Position numbers and translations under genes: made by a program. Shown one piece after another: positions 16,166-24,622 of a stretch of 64,000 bases of DNA. The notes under the pieces are model-generated. The model made no database searches. It was not told the DNA's origin and saw only the letters and a program-made list of their open reading frames with translations. Source of the DNA: Pyrobaculum oguniense TE7 (GTDB taxonomy: Archaea; Thermoproteota; Thermoprotei; Thermoproteales; Thermoproteaceae); assembly GCA_000247545.1 (NCBI GenBank), contig CP003316.1, positions 1,211,233 through 1,275,232 of the forward strand, written 5' to 3'. The first letter of the stretch is position 1. Each line of letters starts with the position of its first letter.

Positions 16166-17910
16166 ACTTGCTAACAGCAACTATTACAGCTTTCGTAGTT
16201 TGGGCAATCGCCTCCGCTATTGCCGCCTTTGTGGCAGGTTCTTATGTAGCTTCTCTGGTGATGGTTGTGGGCTCATTATTTGTATATGTTGTAGTCGCAA
16301 TTAAGTTGAGAACTAAAAGCGCTGAGGCCTTTTATGTTGCAGAGAGGAGAATTCCCGCAGTTGTAAACGGGGCAGCGACTGCGGCTGACTGGATGAGCGC
16401 CGCGAGCTTTCTCTCCATGGCGGGGGCAATAGCGCTGTCGGGCTACGATGCCATGCCCTTTATAATAGGGTGGACGCTAGGGTACACATTGATGGCTTTC
16501 ACAGTGGCGCCGTTTATTAGAAGATCTGAGACCTACACGATACCCGAATTCATAGAGGCTAGGGCCGGCCGCTGGGGAGTGGCCAGATTAGTGGCGGTAA
16601 TTATGGTGTTCATAGTGTCGTTAGTATATCTGACAGCACAGTTAGTAGGCGTGGGAGTTGTGTTCGGGCGGTTTTTAGGAATAGCGGCGACGATTGCCGT
16701 GTTTATAGGGGCAATTAGCGCGTTAGTCAACGCCTGGACCGGCGGGTGGCGGAGCATAACATGGGTGCAGTTCATCCAGTACTGGGTGATGATATCCATG
16801 TACTGGCTACCCGTCATAATAGCGGCAGCCGCCCTAGGCCTCTTCAATCCGTTTCCGCATTTTGCATATGGAGATTTAATAAGAGAAATAGAGGCCAGGG
16901 AAGCTCAGTATGGCCAAACTCCGTGGACTGAGCCATTTGCTAGGCCCTTCGGCGGCGGCACTGGTCCCTTGAACTGGATTTTGGGCGCCGTCGTGCTGAT
17001 GCTTGGCACCATGGGCCTGCCGCACATATTGATAAGGTTCTACACAGTAAAAGACGTAAAGTCGGCGCGGCTGAGCGTGGGCTGGGCCCTGACCTTTATA
17101 GGTCTTTTGTACGTCACGGCGTCGATATACGCCGCGATTGCCAGATACAGTTTCAGCGCTTTGTGGGGGAAGCCCATCGAGGAGGTTATGAAGACTCCTT
17201 GGGTGGAGAAGTGGCTACCCACAGGTCTGATAAGTATTAGAGACACCAACGGAGACGGCATTTTGCAACCTGGAGAGCTGTCCTTCCACGGCGACATCGT
17301 GGTGGTGGGCATGCCCGACATGTTCGGCATGGCTTGGTTCATAGCGCCTTTGGTAGCCATGGGCGGCTTGGCAGCTGCCATAAGCACAGCAGACGGCTTA
17401 TTGCTGGCCATGTCCACCGCGATAACACGCGACGTCTATAAGAGGTTCATAAACCCGCGCGTCACAGAGGCCGGGGAGGTCTTACTGGCGCGTATATTGG
17501 TAACAATAATTGCCTTCATAGCAGGCTTCTTGGGGTATTTGGCTTTGAGCGACCCGACATTTAGCAGATACGTGGCTCTCATAGTGGGTTGGGCATTCGT
17601 ATTTGCGGCCAGTAGCTTTACCCCGGCCATCATCCTCGGCGTCTTTTGGAAGAGACTGAATAGATACGGCATTGTGGCAGGCATGATAGCGGGGATGCTG
17701 GTGGCGGCGCCGTACGTTATCGCCGTGGGCGCCATGGGGATGCCCCCGCTGGAAATCGCAGGCCAAAAAATCGGCACCGTCGCATGGGGGATATTCGGGT
17801 TCCTCACCAACCTGGTAGTATCGATAGCAGTATCGCTGGCCACGCGGCCCGAGGGCAAGGAAGTGATGGAATTCATAGACAAGATGAGACTACCAGAAAT
17901 AAGGAAATAG
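16162..17910 (+). CDS. Sodium/solute symporter (acetate-type, VC_2705 subfamily)
   Basis: 582 aa, about 13 hydrophobic helices. SSS-family landmarks: 'VAERRIPAVVNGAATAADWM', 'SAASFLSMAGAIALSGYD', 'MGLPHILIRFYTVKDVKSAR' and 'AAISTADGLLLAMSTAITRD'. A loop contains 'DTNGDGILQPGELS', an EF-hand-like, Ca-binding-looking stretch seen in this subfamily. Predicted substrate: acetate or another short monocarboxylate, from the DUF4212 partner and the nearby acs and CBS-DUF294 genes. Its intact state contrasts with the broken MFS permease next to acs. Confidence 0.88.
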   Translation: MNLLTATITAFVVWAIASAIAAFVAGSYVASLVMVVGSLFVYVVVAIKLRTKSAEAFYVAERRIPAVVNGAATAADWMSAASFLSMAGAIALSGYDAMPFIIGWTLGYTLMAFTVAPFIRRSETYTIPEFIEARAGRWGVARLVAVIMVFIVSLVYLTAQLVGVGVVFGRFLGIAATIAVFIGAISALVNAWTGGWRSITWVQFIQYWVMISMYWLPVIIAAAALGLFNPFPHFAYGDLIREIEAREAQYGQTPWTEPFARPFGGGTGPLNWILGAVVLMLGTMGLPHILIRFYTVKDVKSARLSVGWALTFIGLLYVTASIYAAIARYSFSALWGKPIEEVMKTPWVEKWLPTGLISIRDTNGDGILQPGELSFHGDIVVVGMPDMFGMAWFIAPLVAMGGLAAAISTADGLLLAMSTAITRDVYKRFINPRVTEAGEVLLARILVTIIAFIAGFLGYLALSDPTFSRYVALIVGWAFVFAASSFTPAIILGVFWKRLNRYGIVAGMIAGMLVAAPYVIAVGAMGMPPLEIAGQKIGTVAWGIFGFLTNLVVSIAVSLATRPEGKEVMEFIDKMRLPEIRK

Positions 17911-18140
17911 TTTTTTCCCAAACCACAGACTCGGGGGCTCTCAATTTTCGGCTACAATTTTTCCCCACTAACTCTAACTTGCAATAGCATTAATGCGCCG
18001 AGAGCGAGCCTTAAGTATGTGGCGCAGTGAGGTGTCGGACCTTGATGTGCGAAGACGTCCCGGCAGATGGTTTACATCTACAAAGAGGACGCGACTAATG
18101 GCAACTCCTCCAACGCCTCGTCAGAGGGCGCCTCTTCAAC

Positions 18141-18473
18141 TCACAGGTGGTAGGAACCGAATTTCTCTAACCTCCCCGTTTTTGGATCCACCACGTAGCC
18201 CAGCCTCGCGAGAGCTTGTACTCCTATCAAAACATCGAGGGGTAGGCCCTCTAAGATTTCCACAAAAGCCTCCGTCTCCTCGCCGTTTGTCTTAACAACA
18301 GCGACAGCAACCTCAACAGCTCTGCCGTCGGTTCCGGCCTTCCTCCTAAAGGGCTTTCATCCCGTTTCCTCAGCCACCTTCTTGCTCACCACGACCCCTC
18401 CGCTAAAGCCTGTGTCCACCGACCCCCTGTACCTCTTGCCGCCTACCTCCACCTCGGCAAAGGTAATACACAC
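18141..18473 (-). pseudogene. Retropepsin-like (clan AA) aspartyl protease, interrupted by one stop
   Basis: The minus strand from a GTG at 18473 reads 'CITFAEVEVGGKRYRGSVDT' then 'GFSGGVVVSKKVAEETG', then TGA (18359-18361). It continues in the same frame with 'AVEVAVAVVKTNGEETEAFV', then 'LEGLPLDVLIGVQALARLGY' and a stop at 18141. DTGFSGG is the catalytic DTG motif; 'PLDVLIGVQALARLGY' is the second-half motif of single-domain archaeal clan AA proteases. A TATA-like GTTTTTAAC lies about 28 nt upstream. The promoter and most residues are intact, so the inactivation looks recent. Confidence 0.7.
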
Positions 18474-18793
18474 GTAAAAGGCATGGGACAACGTTAAAAA
18501 CATCGATTTGCGCCTACGCTTACCAACGCCGAGGGGGATGTTTAGCAACAAGCATTGGGCCAAGCTATACAAAGATCATCCTTGACGTCTGAGGCTGTGC
18601 CAGAGGTTACAGGGTTTTCTTCGATTTCAAACCCTGCAGTTTCTCTAAGGGGTACTACCAAACGTCGAGTTCCCAATTAGACAAACTTATGCCGCCAACG
18701 CGTCTTAGCGGTTAGAGAACTTACGGACAACCCACTGGCGTATACTCTCCTAACCCCGTAGCCGGAAAAAGTCCCATAGACGGAGGGTTTATA
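18474..18793. other. 320-bp stretch without recognisable gene
   Basis: Both strands show only short open frames without family motifs. This is the flank between the protease pseudogene and the CBS gene and may contain further decayed sequence; I see no RNA or repeat in it. Confidence 0.4.
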
Positions 18794-19183
18794 CTAGCCG
18801 CTGGAAAGTTTGCAGAACTTCGCCAAATCTCTTATCGAGATAACACCTAGGAGGTTGCCGTTTTGTTCTAAGACTAGGACGTGTCTAATGTTGTGCTTCA
18901 TCATTACTTCAAAGGCCTTCTCAACGGGGTCGTCTGCATAGACATATATCAAACCGGTGAAGGTGCCGGCCTCTCTCACAGTGACTGTTAGCGGGGCTTT
19001 CCACCCAATAGCTCTCACCACGTCACGTTCGGAGAGAACCCCTATTGGCCGCCTTGGGTTGTCCCTATCTACCACCACGAGTAGCCCCACGTCGTGATTC
19101 GCCAAGAGCTCAACAGCCTCTTCCAGCGTCTTATCCGGAGTCACTGTAATAGGAGGATGCGACACTACATCCCTACACTTCAT
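18794..19183 (-). CDS. Stand-alone CBS-pair protein
   Basis: About 129 aa, two CBS motifs: 'KCRDVVSHPPITVTPDKTLE', 'VVVDRDNPRRPIGVLSERDV', then 'DDPVEKAFEVMMKHNIRHVL' and 'NLLGVISIRDLAKF'. Such proteins bind adenosine nucleotides or S-adenosyl compounds and regulate partners. The ATG at 19183 is preferred because a TATA box (AAATATATTA on the minus strand) is centred about 30 nt upstream; an in-frame GTG at 19195 is only 18 nt from it. No operon partner; a decayed relative lies at 12815-12939. Confidence 0.85.
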   Translation of the reverse strand: MKCRDVVSHPPITVTPDKTLEEAVELLANHDVGLLVVVDRDNPRRPIGVLSERDVVRAIGWKAPLTVTVREAGTFTGLIYVYADDPVEKAFEVMMKHNIRHVLVLEQNGNLLGVISIRDLAKFCKLSSG

Positions 19184-19485
19184 GACAATTATCACGATAG
19201 ATATTAATATATTTTCTCCTCAAGTTTAAATACGAAATATAGACGCTGAATCGTATTCATGCTTTATACAAGACAAAGATTCACATAACCACGGCGTTTG
19301 CCACATCCACAGCTCAGATCCTCCGATAACTTACCTTTCTTGAAACGATAAGTCAGGTTTCCATAATATAAGTTATTAAAAAATATTATAATACTATTTT
19401 CTTATTTTTTGCAAAAATTCTTAAAGTCTGTCTTACTTAAATTATGTAATCTGAAAAATTACGTAATGGCGCCGTCTAGAGAGAG

Positions 19486-19525
19486 CATACTCAAATGTTA
19501 GTGCGTAAATCGAACATTGAGTATG
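19486..19525. repeat. Imperfect inverted repeat upstream of molybdoenzyme operon
   Basis: CATACTCAAATGTT (19486-19499) and AACATTGAGTATG (19513-19525) are inverted copies differing by one base, with a 13-nt spacer. The element lies about 92-131 bp before the start at 19617. It could be a dimer-binding operator or a short RNA hairpin. Confidence 0.5.
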
Positions 19526-19563
19526 TACAAAGCTCATATTTTTTTATCCATCACATATATCAT

Positions 19564-19593
19564 GTGTACACTTTTTATAATAAAGTTTAAAGC
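19564..19593 (+). promoter_or_regulatory. Promoter with GTGTACA box and TATA box (molybdoenzyme operon)
   Basis: GTGTACA (19564-19570) is centred 50 bp before the ATG at 19617. A TATA-like GTTTAAAG (19586-19593) is centred about 27 bp before it. The same box recurs at similar spacing before other respiratory genes in the 19.6-50.4 kb segment. Confidence 0.5.
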
Positions 19594-19616
19594 TTCCTAA
19601 ATTCTCATTAGGGCGT

Positions 19617-22070
19617 ATGGAAAACATAACAAGGAGAGATTTTGGAAAGTTGTTAGCTACTGTTGCTATTGCATCAGCGGGTGTGTCAGCTATAAAGCCA
19701 CTATTTGAGACAAAGTTTGCCAAATCTCAGACATCGGCACAGGAATACGCAGTTCCCGTAACCTGCGCCGCCTGCGGCGCGGCTTGCGGCTTATTGTTCG
19801 TGAGGAGGGGCGAGAGGATGTACCTCGTGCCCAATCTGAGCCACCCACAGCCGGGTATGTGTTTTAGGCCCGCCTCGGCGCTACAGCTGTGGAACCACCC
19901 GCTGAGACTAAAGAAGCCTCTTAAGAGAGCGGGAGCTAGGGGGGAGGGCAAGTTCCAGGAGGTGGACTGGGGCACGGCGTTGAACGAGATAGCCCAGAAG
20001 CTAAGGGAGATAGTCCAGAAGTATGGCCCCGAGAGCGTGGCTTTTACACGCCACGACCACATGTCCTGGATTCTGCCTTTCATAGCCTCGGTGCTGGGCA
20101 CGCCAAATGTAATCGGCCACGAGGGGACATGCCACGCCGCCTCCACTGCGGCACGAAGATTTGTGCTAGGCGCTAGCGGTCCCACGTCAGTAGACCCAGA
20201 CTACGAAAACGCAACATACATCTTGCTCATTGGCAGAAACCTAGACGCCGCAATGGGACATGTCAGGAGGTTGGCCGCCGCTAGGGAGCGAGGGGTGAAA
20301 ATCGTAGTGGTGGATCCCAGGGCGCCTAATATTGCCTACTCCTCTGTCGAGTGGTTACCTATTAATCCAAGCACAGACGCAGCGTTTGTCCTTTCACTTA
20401 TTTATGTAATAATCAGCGAGGGCCTATACGACGCCCCCTTTCTTAAGAAGTACACCAACGCGCCGTTTTTAATAAAGCCAGACGGCCAGCCTCTCACGCA
20501 AAAGGATCTAGGACAGGAAGGCGCCGCCTACTTGGTATACGACAACGCTACTAAGAGCGTTGCGCCTCACGACAAGGCGCAAGACCCCGCGCTTGACTAC
20601 GAAGGCGAGGTGCAAACTAAGGACGGAGTAGTAAAGGTCAAAACAGCCTTCAAGCTACTTATAGAGAGAGTAGCGAAGTACACGCCGGAAGTAGCGGAAA
20701 AAATTACGGGCATACCTGCAGATACTATTAGGAGAATAGCCAGAGAGTTCGCAATTTCGAGGGGGGTTGCCGAAGATGGGTGGTACACTTCAAGAAACGG
20801 CAACGACTTTGATGCCTATAGGGCAATCCTAATCTTGAACGCGCTTGTCGGTAATATAGACAAGAGGGGAGGCCTCTGCTTCCAGGAGAGCTCTAGGTTT
20901 CCAAGTACCTGTACCATATTTGAGGACAGAATAGAAACGATTATAGGGTATACCCTTCCGCCAGTAAAAGCGAAGAGAGTAGACACTCTAAAATACCCAG
21001 AGACCCCGGGCTCCTTTGACGCACTTCTCGACGCGATAATAGAGGAGAAGCCGTATCCAATAAAGGCTCTCTTCATTGTGGCCACGTCGCCGTTTCACCG
21101 CGACGTGAATACAGAGAAGCTCAAAAAAGCATTAGAAAAGCTGGAGCTGGTAGTCTCGATAGACATACTTCCACAAGACCACATCGACTGGTCCGACTAC
21201 GTGTTACCCGACTTGATGTTCCTAGAACGTAGCGAGATCGGCAGCGTAAAGTGGAGCCTCCACGCAGCTGTGTGGTATTCTCACAAAGTCCTTGACCCGC
21301 CGCCTGGTGTAGATGCCAGAGACGCCTTCTGGGCGCTGATGGAGATCATTAGGAGAGCCTTCCCAGAAAAGGCCAAGTTGGTTGACTACGACGAGAGGTA
21401 TGCAGACTACCACGCTTTTGAACATTACGAAGAGCAGTTTATGGATACTGCGTTGAAAAAATTGGCAGATTTATGGAAATTGAACGTAGCCGAGATTAAA
21501 GAAGCACTTGAAACAAACGGCTTCTACATACTTAAGAAGAAGAGTTACGAGACGAGGCCGTATAAAACTTCTCTGGCAACGCCTAGTGGGAAGGTTGAAA
21601 TTTACACGTTGCGTGCTCTTCGCTACGGGCTCGATCCCTTGCCGGACTGGAAGCCGCCTGTATATAAAGTTCCTCAAGCGCCAGACGAGTTCTATCTGGT
21701 TAACGGCAAAGACAATGTCATAAGCTCGCACATGGTTATGGTTAAAAACGCCAAGTGGATAGTGGATAGAACAGTCTGGATGAACCCCGCCGACGCCGAA
21801 CGCCTAGGCATAAAGGACGGAGACGTGGTGGAGCTGGAGGGCCTTGACAACGGCTTTAAGGCTAAGGCCGTTGTCAAAGTGACAAATAGAGTGAAGCCAG
21901 GAGTGCTTTACACATACGCCTTTGCAGGTGGCAGACAGAGCAAGTTGATATCCGGCGAGTACGAATTCCTCAGAGAGGGCGTCAATCCGCAGTGGTTCGC
22001 CACAGGTAAGGTGGAGCCGGTGGTGGGAAGCGCGCCGACTAATAGCTCTGTCCGGGTGAGGAGGTTATGA
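19617..22070 (+). CDS. Molybdopterin oxidoreductase catalytic subunit (PsrA/PhsA/TtrA superfamily)
   Basis: 817 aa. A twin-arginine-type N-terminus 'NITRRDFGKLLATVAIASAG' indicates Tat export of a folded cofactor enzyme. The N-terminal [4Fe-4S] motif is C-AA-C-GAA-C with the fourth Cys in 'PGMCFRP'. 'GHEGTCHAAS' offers a Cys as likely Mo ligand. The C-terminal cofactor-binding domain is present. The set with a four-cluster Fe-S protein and an eight-helix NrfD protein is the polysulfide/thiosulfate/tetrathionate reductase layout; arsenate reductase is not excluded. The exact substrate cannot be read from sequence. All three genes overlap by 4 bp. Confidence 0.85.
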   Translation: MENITRRDFGKLLATVAIASAGVSAIKPLFETKFAKSQTSAQEYAVPVTCAACGAACGLLFVRRGERMYLVPNLSHPQPGMCFRPASALQLWNHPLRLKKPLKRAGARGEGKFQEVDWGTALNEIAQKLREIVQKYGPESVAFTRHDHMSWILPFIASVLGTPNVIGHEGTCHAASTAARRFVLGASGPTSVDPDYENATYILLIGRNLDAAMGHVRRLAAARERGVKIVVVDPRAPNIAYSSVEWLPINPSTDAAFVLSLIYVIISEGLYDAPFLKKYTNAPFLIKPDGQPLTQKDLGQEGAAYLVYDNATKSVAPHDKAQDPALDYEGEVQTKDGVVKVKTAFKLLIERVAKYTPEVAEKITGIPADTIRRIAREFAISRGVAEDGWYTSRNGNDFDAYRAILILNALVGNIDKRGGLCFQESSRFPSTCTIFEDRIETIIGYTLPPVKAKRVDTLKYPETPGSFDALLDAIIEEKPYPIKALFIVATSPFHRDVNTEKLKKALEKLELVVSIDILPQDHIDWSDYVLPDLMFLERSEIGSVKWSLHAAVWYSHKVLDPPPGVDARDAFWALMEIIRRAFPEKAKLVDYDERYADYHAFEHYEEQFMDTALKKLADLWKLNVAEIKEALETNGFYILKKKSYETRPYKTSLATPSGKVEIYTLRALRYGLDPLPDWKPPVYKVPQAPDEFYLVNGKDNVISSHMVMVKNAKWIVDRTVWMNPADAERLGIKDGDVVELEGLDNGFKAKAVVKVTNRVKPGVLYTYAFAGGRQSKLISGEYEFLREGVNPQWFATGKVEPVVGSAPTNSSVRVRRL

Positions 22071-22633
22071 CCCGCCTAGCCCACCTCTGGGATCAATCCC
22101 GTTGCATCGCATGCGGCGCGTGCATAGCGGCTTGCAACGCCGCGAACTACGGCTCGGCGACTGAGGAGAATAAGACGTGGAGGTGGCTACGGTCCAACAT
22201 AAGGAGGGTAGAGGTGTTGAGGGGTCCGAGGCCTATGCTTCTGCTTGTGCAGTGTCAACACTGCGAAAATGCGCCATGTGTCACAGTATGTCCTACGGGG
22301 GCGTCGTACAAAGATGTAGACGGGCTGGTGAAGATAAAGCCGGAGCTCTGCATAGGCTGTAAGTACTGCATGGTGGCGTGTCCGTACGAGGCGAGGTGGC
22401 TAGACGAGAGGACTGGGCTACCTGAGAAGTGTATGGGAGATGAGTGTCTTAGCCGCGTCTCACAAGGCCTTCTGCCGATATGCGTCGAGGTGTGCCCAGC
22501 AGGCGCCAGAGCCTTCGGCGATTTGGACGATCCCAGCTCTGAGATATCCCGCCGCCTAGCCAGGAGCCGCTATGTAAGGCTACTTGAAAATAAGGGAACA
22601 GAGCCGAAGTACTTCGTGGTGGTGGGGCCATGA
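22067..22633 (+). CDS. Iron-sulfur electron-transfer subunit (PsrB/TtrB type)
   Basis: 188 aa, no signal peptide, so probably exported by hitch-hiking on the Tat catalytic subunit. Clusters: CIACGACIAAC, CQHCENAPCVTVCP, CIGCKYCMVACP and C-MGDE-C...CVEVCP. The last cluster starts C-X4-C rather than the usual C-X2-C, a two-residue insertion. Role: relays electrons between NrfD-type membrane subunit and catalytic subunit. Overlaps both neighbours (ATGA). Confidence 0.88.
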   Translation: MTRLAHLWDQSRCIACGACIAACNAANYGSATEENKTWRWLRSNIRRVEVLRGPRPMLLLVQCQHCENAPCVTVCPTGASYKDVDGLVKIKPELCIGCKYCMVACPYEARWLDERTGLPEKCMGDECLSRVSQGLLPICVEVCPAGARAFGDLDDPSSEISRRLARSRYVRLLENKGTEPKYFVVVGP

Positions 22634-23502
22634 CGGCGTTCCAAGAAATCTGGGCTCCTTGGCTAATTGGACCGTTTCTCTGGTTTGCCGGAATCGCCGG
22701 CATGGGGTCTGTGGCGTACGTGTTATTAAAATGGATCGGCGTTGAGGAGAAGAGGAAGGAGCTCAGCTGGACTCTGCTAATTTCAATGGCGCTGGCCTTG
22801 GTGTTCGTAATTGCGGACCTCTCCAGGCCGTGGAACGTTGCCTCTGCTATAATGAGTGCGGTGTTCGGCGGGACTTTTGGATGGACGAGGAGCTGGATGG
22901 CCGTAGGTATAGTCTTGCTACTAACAGGCCTACTGCTCACTTTGCTCTTGGCGTTGAGGAACAGCGGCGTGAAGGTGCTGGCACCGCTAACTGACGCCAA
23001 GTGGTTTGACGCCCTATTGGCGCTAGTCGGCATAGCGATTACAGTGTACAGCGGCTTCCTAATCGCGGCGGCGCCGGGGGTGCCGTTTTGGAACACTCCG
23101 CTTCTTCCAGTGCTATGGATTATAAGCGCATCTCTGTGCGCAGTGGCTCTGGTAAAGCTGATGATTCACCATGAGGCGATGTCGAAAGCCGCTACCCGCT
23201 ACGGCGTGGCTCTAGACGCCGCGGAGCTCTTGGCCATCTTCGCCTTGATAAACCTGGCGCTCTACGGAGGCAGCGTCGCTGCAAAACAAAGCGCCCACAC
23301 ACTTGCCTACGGCGAGCTAGCGCCGATCTTCTGGATAGGCCTAGTGGGTATAGGAGTAGTAATACCACTACTGCTGGGGTTAATAATGCTCAAAAAGGAG
23401 AACAAGTATCTGGGCATAGCCGCCGCGGTGCTGGCACTCATTGGGGCTCTACTACTCCGCGTGCTGGTGCTACAAGCCGGAATATTCGAGCCAATAATTT
23501 AA
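22630..23502 (+). CDS. NrfD/PsrC-type quinone-interacting membrane subunit
   Basis: 290 aa with eight predicted transmembrane helices, the count expected for NrfD/PsrC. Landmarks: 'WAPWLIGPFLWFAGIAGMGS' at the start and 'SGFLIAAAPGVPFWNTPLLP' before helix 5, the same phrase type as in the NrfD gene at 27596 ('SGFLISEAKAVPFWNT'). Role: quinol oxidation coupled to the attached Fe-S protein. Last gene of the three-gene operon. Confidence 0.88.
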   Translation: MTAFQEIWAPWLIGPFLWFAGIAGMGSVAYVLLKWIGVEEKRKELSWTLLISMALALVFVIADLSRPWNVASAIMSAVFGGTFGWTRSWMAVGIVLLLTGLLLTLLLALRNSGVKVLAPLTDAKWFDALLALVGIAITVYSGFLIAAAPGVPFWNTPLLPVLWIISASLCAVALVKLMIHHEAMSKAATRYGVALDAAELLAIFALINLALYGGSVAAKQSAHTLAYGELAPIFWIGLVGIGVVIPLLLGLIMLKKENKYLGIAAAVLALIGALLLRVLVLQAGIFEPII

Positions 23503-23655
23503 ACGCTTTTCCAATCCACACCGCTGTTTTTACCCTCACACGACCCAGTCCGCCTACGGCCATCGCCGTCTAGCTCCGCTATGCAGAGTTGCGACCGACA
23601 AACCATATAGGTTACAATGGCTTAAGGCTTATATACTACGGAATCGTTTTAGTCT

Positions 23656-24222
23656 GTGATAGATGTCAGCGCAATTGTTGGCTCGCTAATAACGCAAGCC
23701 CCTTTAGTTGTGGTAGTGGTATTGGTGCTTTATTATAAGCTTGACCGCAAAATTGATAAGGTGCATAGCGAGCTTAACCAGAAGATAGACGGCGTAAAGG
23801 CTGAGCTTAGCGGCCAGATTAACGAGCTAATGCGTGAGGTCAGATCGCTGGGAAGCGGTTTTTACAACTATCAAAACACGTTGATAGATTTCCTCGCAGC
23901 TAAGGGATTAGTCACAGCGGCTGAGAACGTCCTCCTGCGCGGGACTTTGAGGGCGTCTATCCCATACGCCATGTCGAAGTACTACACCGAGGAGGTGAGG
24001 AGGAGGTTGCAAGCCCTGCTGGATAAAGAGCTTGAGGAATACACGTGGGAAGACGCGGCTGAGCTTGAAAACATCGCCAAGCTCATGTACAAGGAGTACA
24101 TCGCCACGGGGAGAGAAGACCTCCTAGACTACTACCCCAAGCTGATGATGTACGCGGCAATAGTAAGAGGCCTCCTCAGGAGGAGAGAACTAGAAAAGAA
24201 ACAACAGAGCACAGCCTTATAG
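23656..24222 (+). CDS. Membrane-anchored coiled-coil protein, function unknown
   Basis: 188 aa from a GTG 24 nt after TTATATAC. One N-terminal helix ('APLVVVVVLVLYY') is followed by a heptad-rich segment ('KLDRKIDKVHSELNQKIDGV') and a helical C-terminal domain ending in charged residues. No enzymatic motif. A family-like remnant is at 10283-10475. Inferred topology: anchored in the membrane with the coiled coil in the cytoplasm. Partner unknown. Confidence 0.65.
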   Translation: MIDVSAIVGSLITQAPLVVVVVLVLYYKLDRKIDKVHSELNQKIDGVKAELSGQINELMREVRSLGSGFYNYQNTLIDFLAAKGLVTAAENVLLRGTLRASIPYAMSKYYTEEVRRRLQALLDKELEEYTWEDAAELENIAKLMYKEYIATGREDLLDYYPKLMMYAAIVRGLLRRRELEKKQQSTAL

Positions 24223-24269
24223 ACCCCCAGAAATAATGCCCCTCCACAGCGCTCTGCTCTATTCGAAGA

Positions 24270-24600
24270 TTGGCCCCCGCTACGGGGGGAGTCCGACATT
24301 TCTCGTTCAACTATCCACCGAACACGTCACGAAAAATCAATAATGGAGGTATCATTGCTCCCAAGAAATACCTACAACCCCCTCCCGTCTCCCCCGGGCT
24401 AGGCTGGGCATCCCGTACGCCCGGGCCGAGGGCCGGGGAAGGCTACCATTAGCAGGGGTTCCCTGCCGAGGGGGCCCTCAAACCTACGGGCGCGGCCTAT
24501 CCGTACACCGTTGAGCCCGCGCGGGCCCCGCGCCCTTCTTGACGCCTGGAGAGTAGAAAGGGGGCTAGACCAAAGCCCCTTCCTAATCCCTCAGAGACTA
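24270..24600. ncRNA. GC-rich structured region, candidate non-coding RNA
   Basis: About 330 bp with far higher G+C than its surroundings and several strong helices: CCCCCG-CTA-CGGGGG near 24273, GAGGGCC (24428-24434) pairing with GGCCCTC (24473-24479), enclosing GCAGGG-GTT-CCCTGC (24452-24466), a GCCCGCGCGGGC palindrome (24515-24526), and an AAGGGG/CCCCTT hairpin near 24558-24581. No gene-like frame covers it. In a moderate-GC hyperthermophile such islands are usually structured RNA. I could not match it to SRP RNA (no GGAAG...AGCAGC apex) or RNase P RNA (no CR-I motif). Strand undecided. Confidence 0.45.
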
Positions 24601-24622
24601 TCGCCGCATGTGCGGAGCTGGT

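Larger units (their letters stand above)
19196..19616. other. 421-bp AT-rich control region between CBS gene and molybdoenzyme operon
   Basis: No coding potential. It contains the CBS promoter at its left end, an inverted repeat (19486-19525), one GTGTACA motif (19564-19570) and a TATA box (19587-19593) before the molybdoenzyme ATG. It is one of the longest non-coding gaps in the window and is likely the main control region of the respiratory segment. Confidence 0.6.

Noticed and set aside
17993-18295. 100-aa plus-strand open frame after the symporter
   Set aside because: No motif and largely antisense to the aspartyl protease pseudogene.
24270-24600. SRP RNA or RNase P RNA
   Set aside because: The conserved apex and core motifs of these RNAs could not be found on either strand; left as an unassigned structured region.
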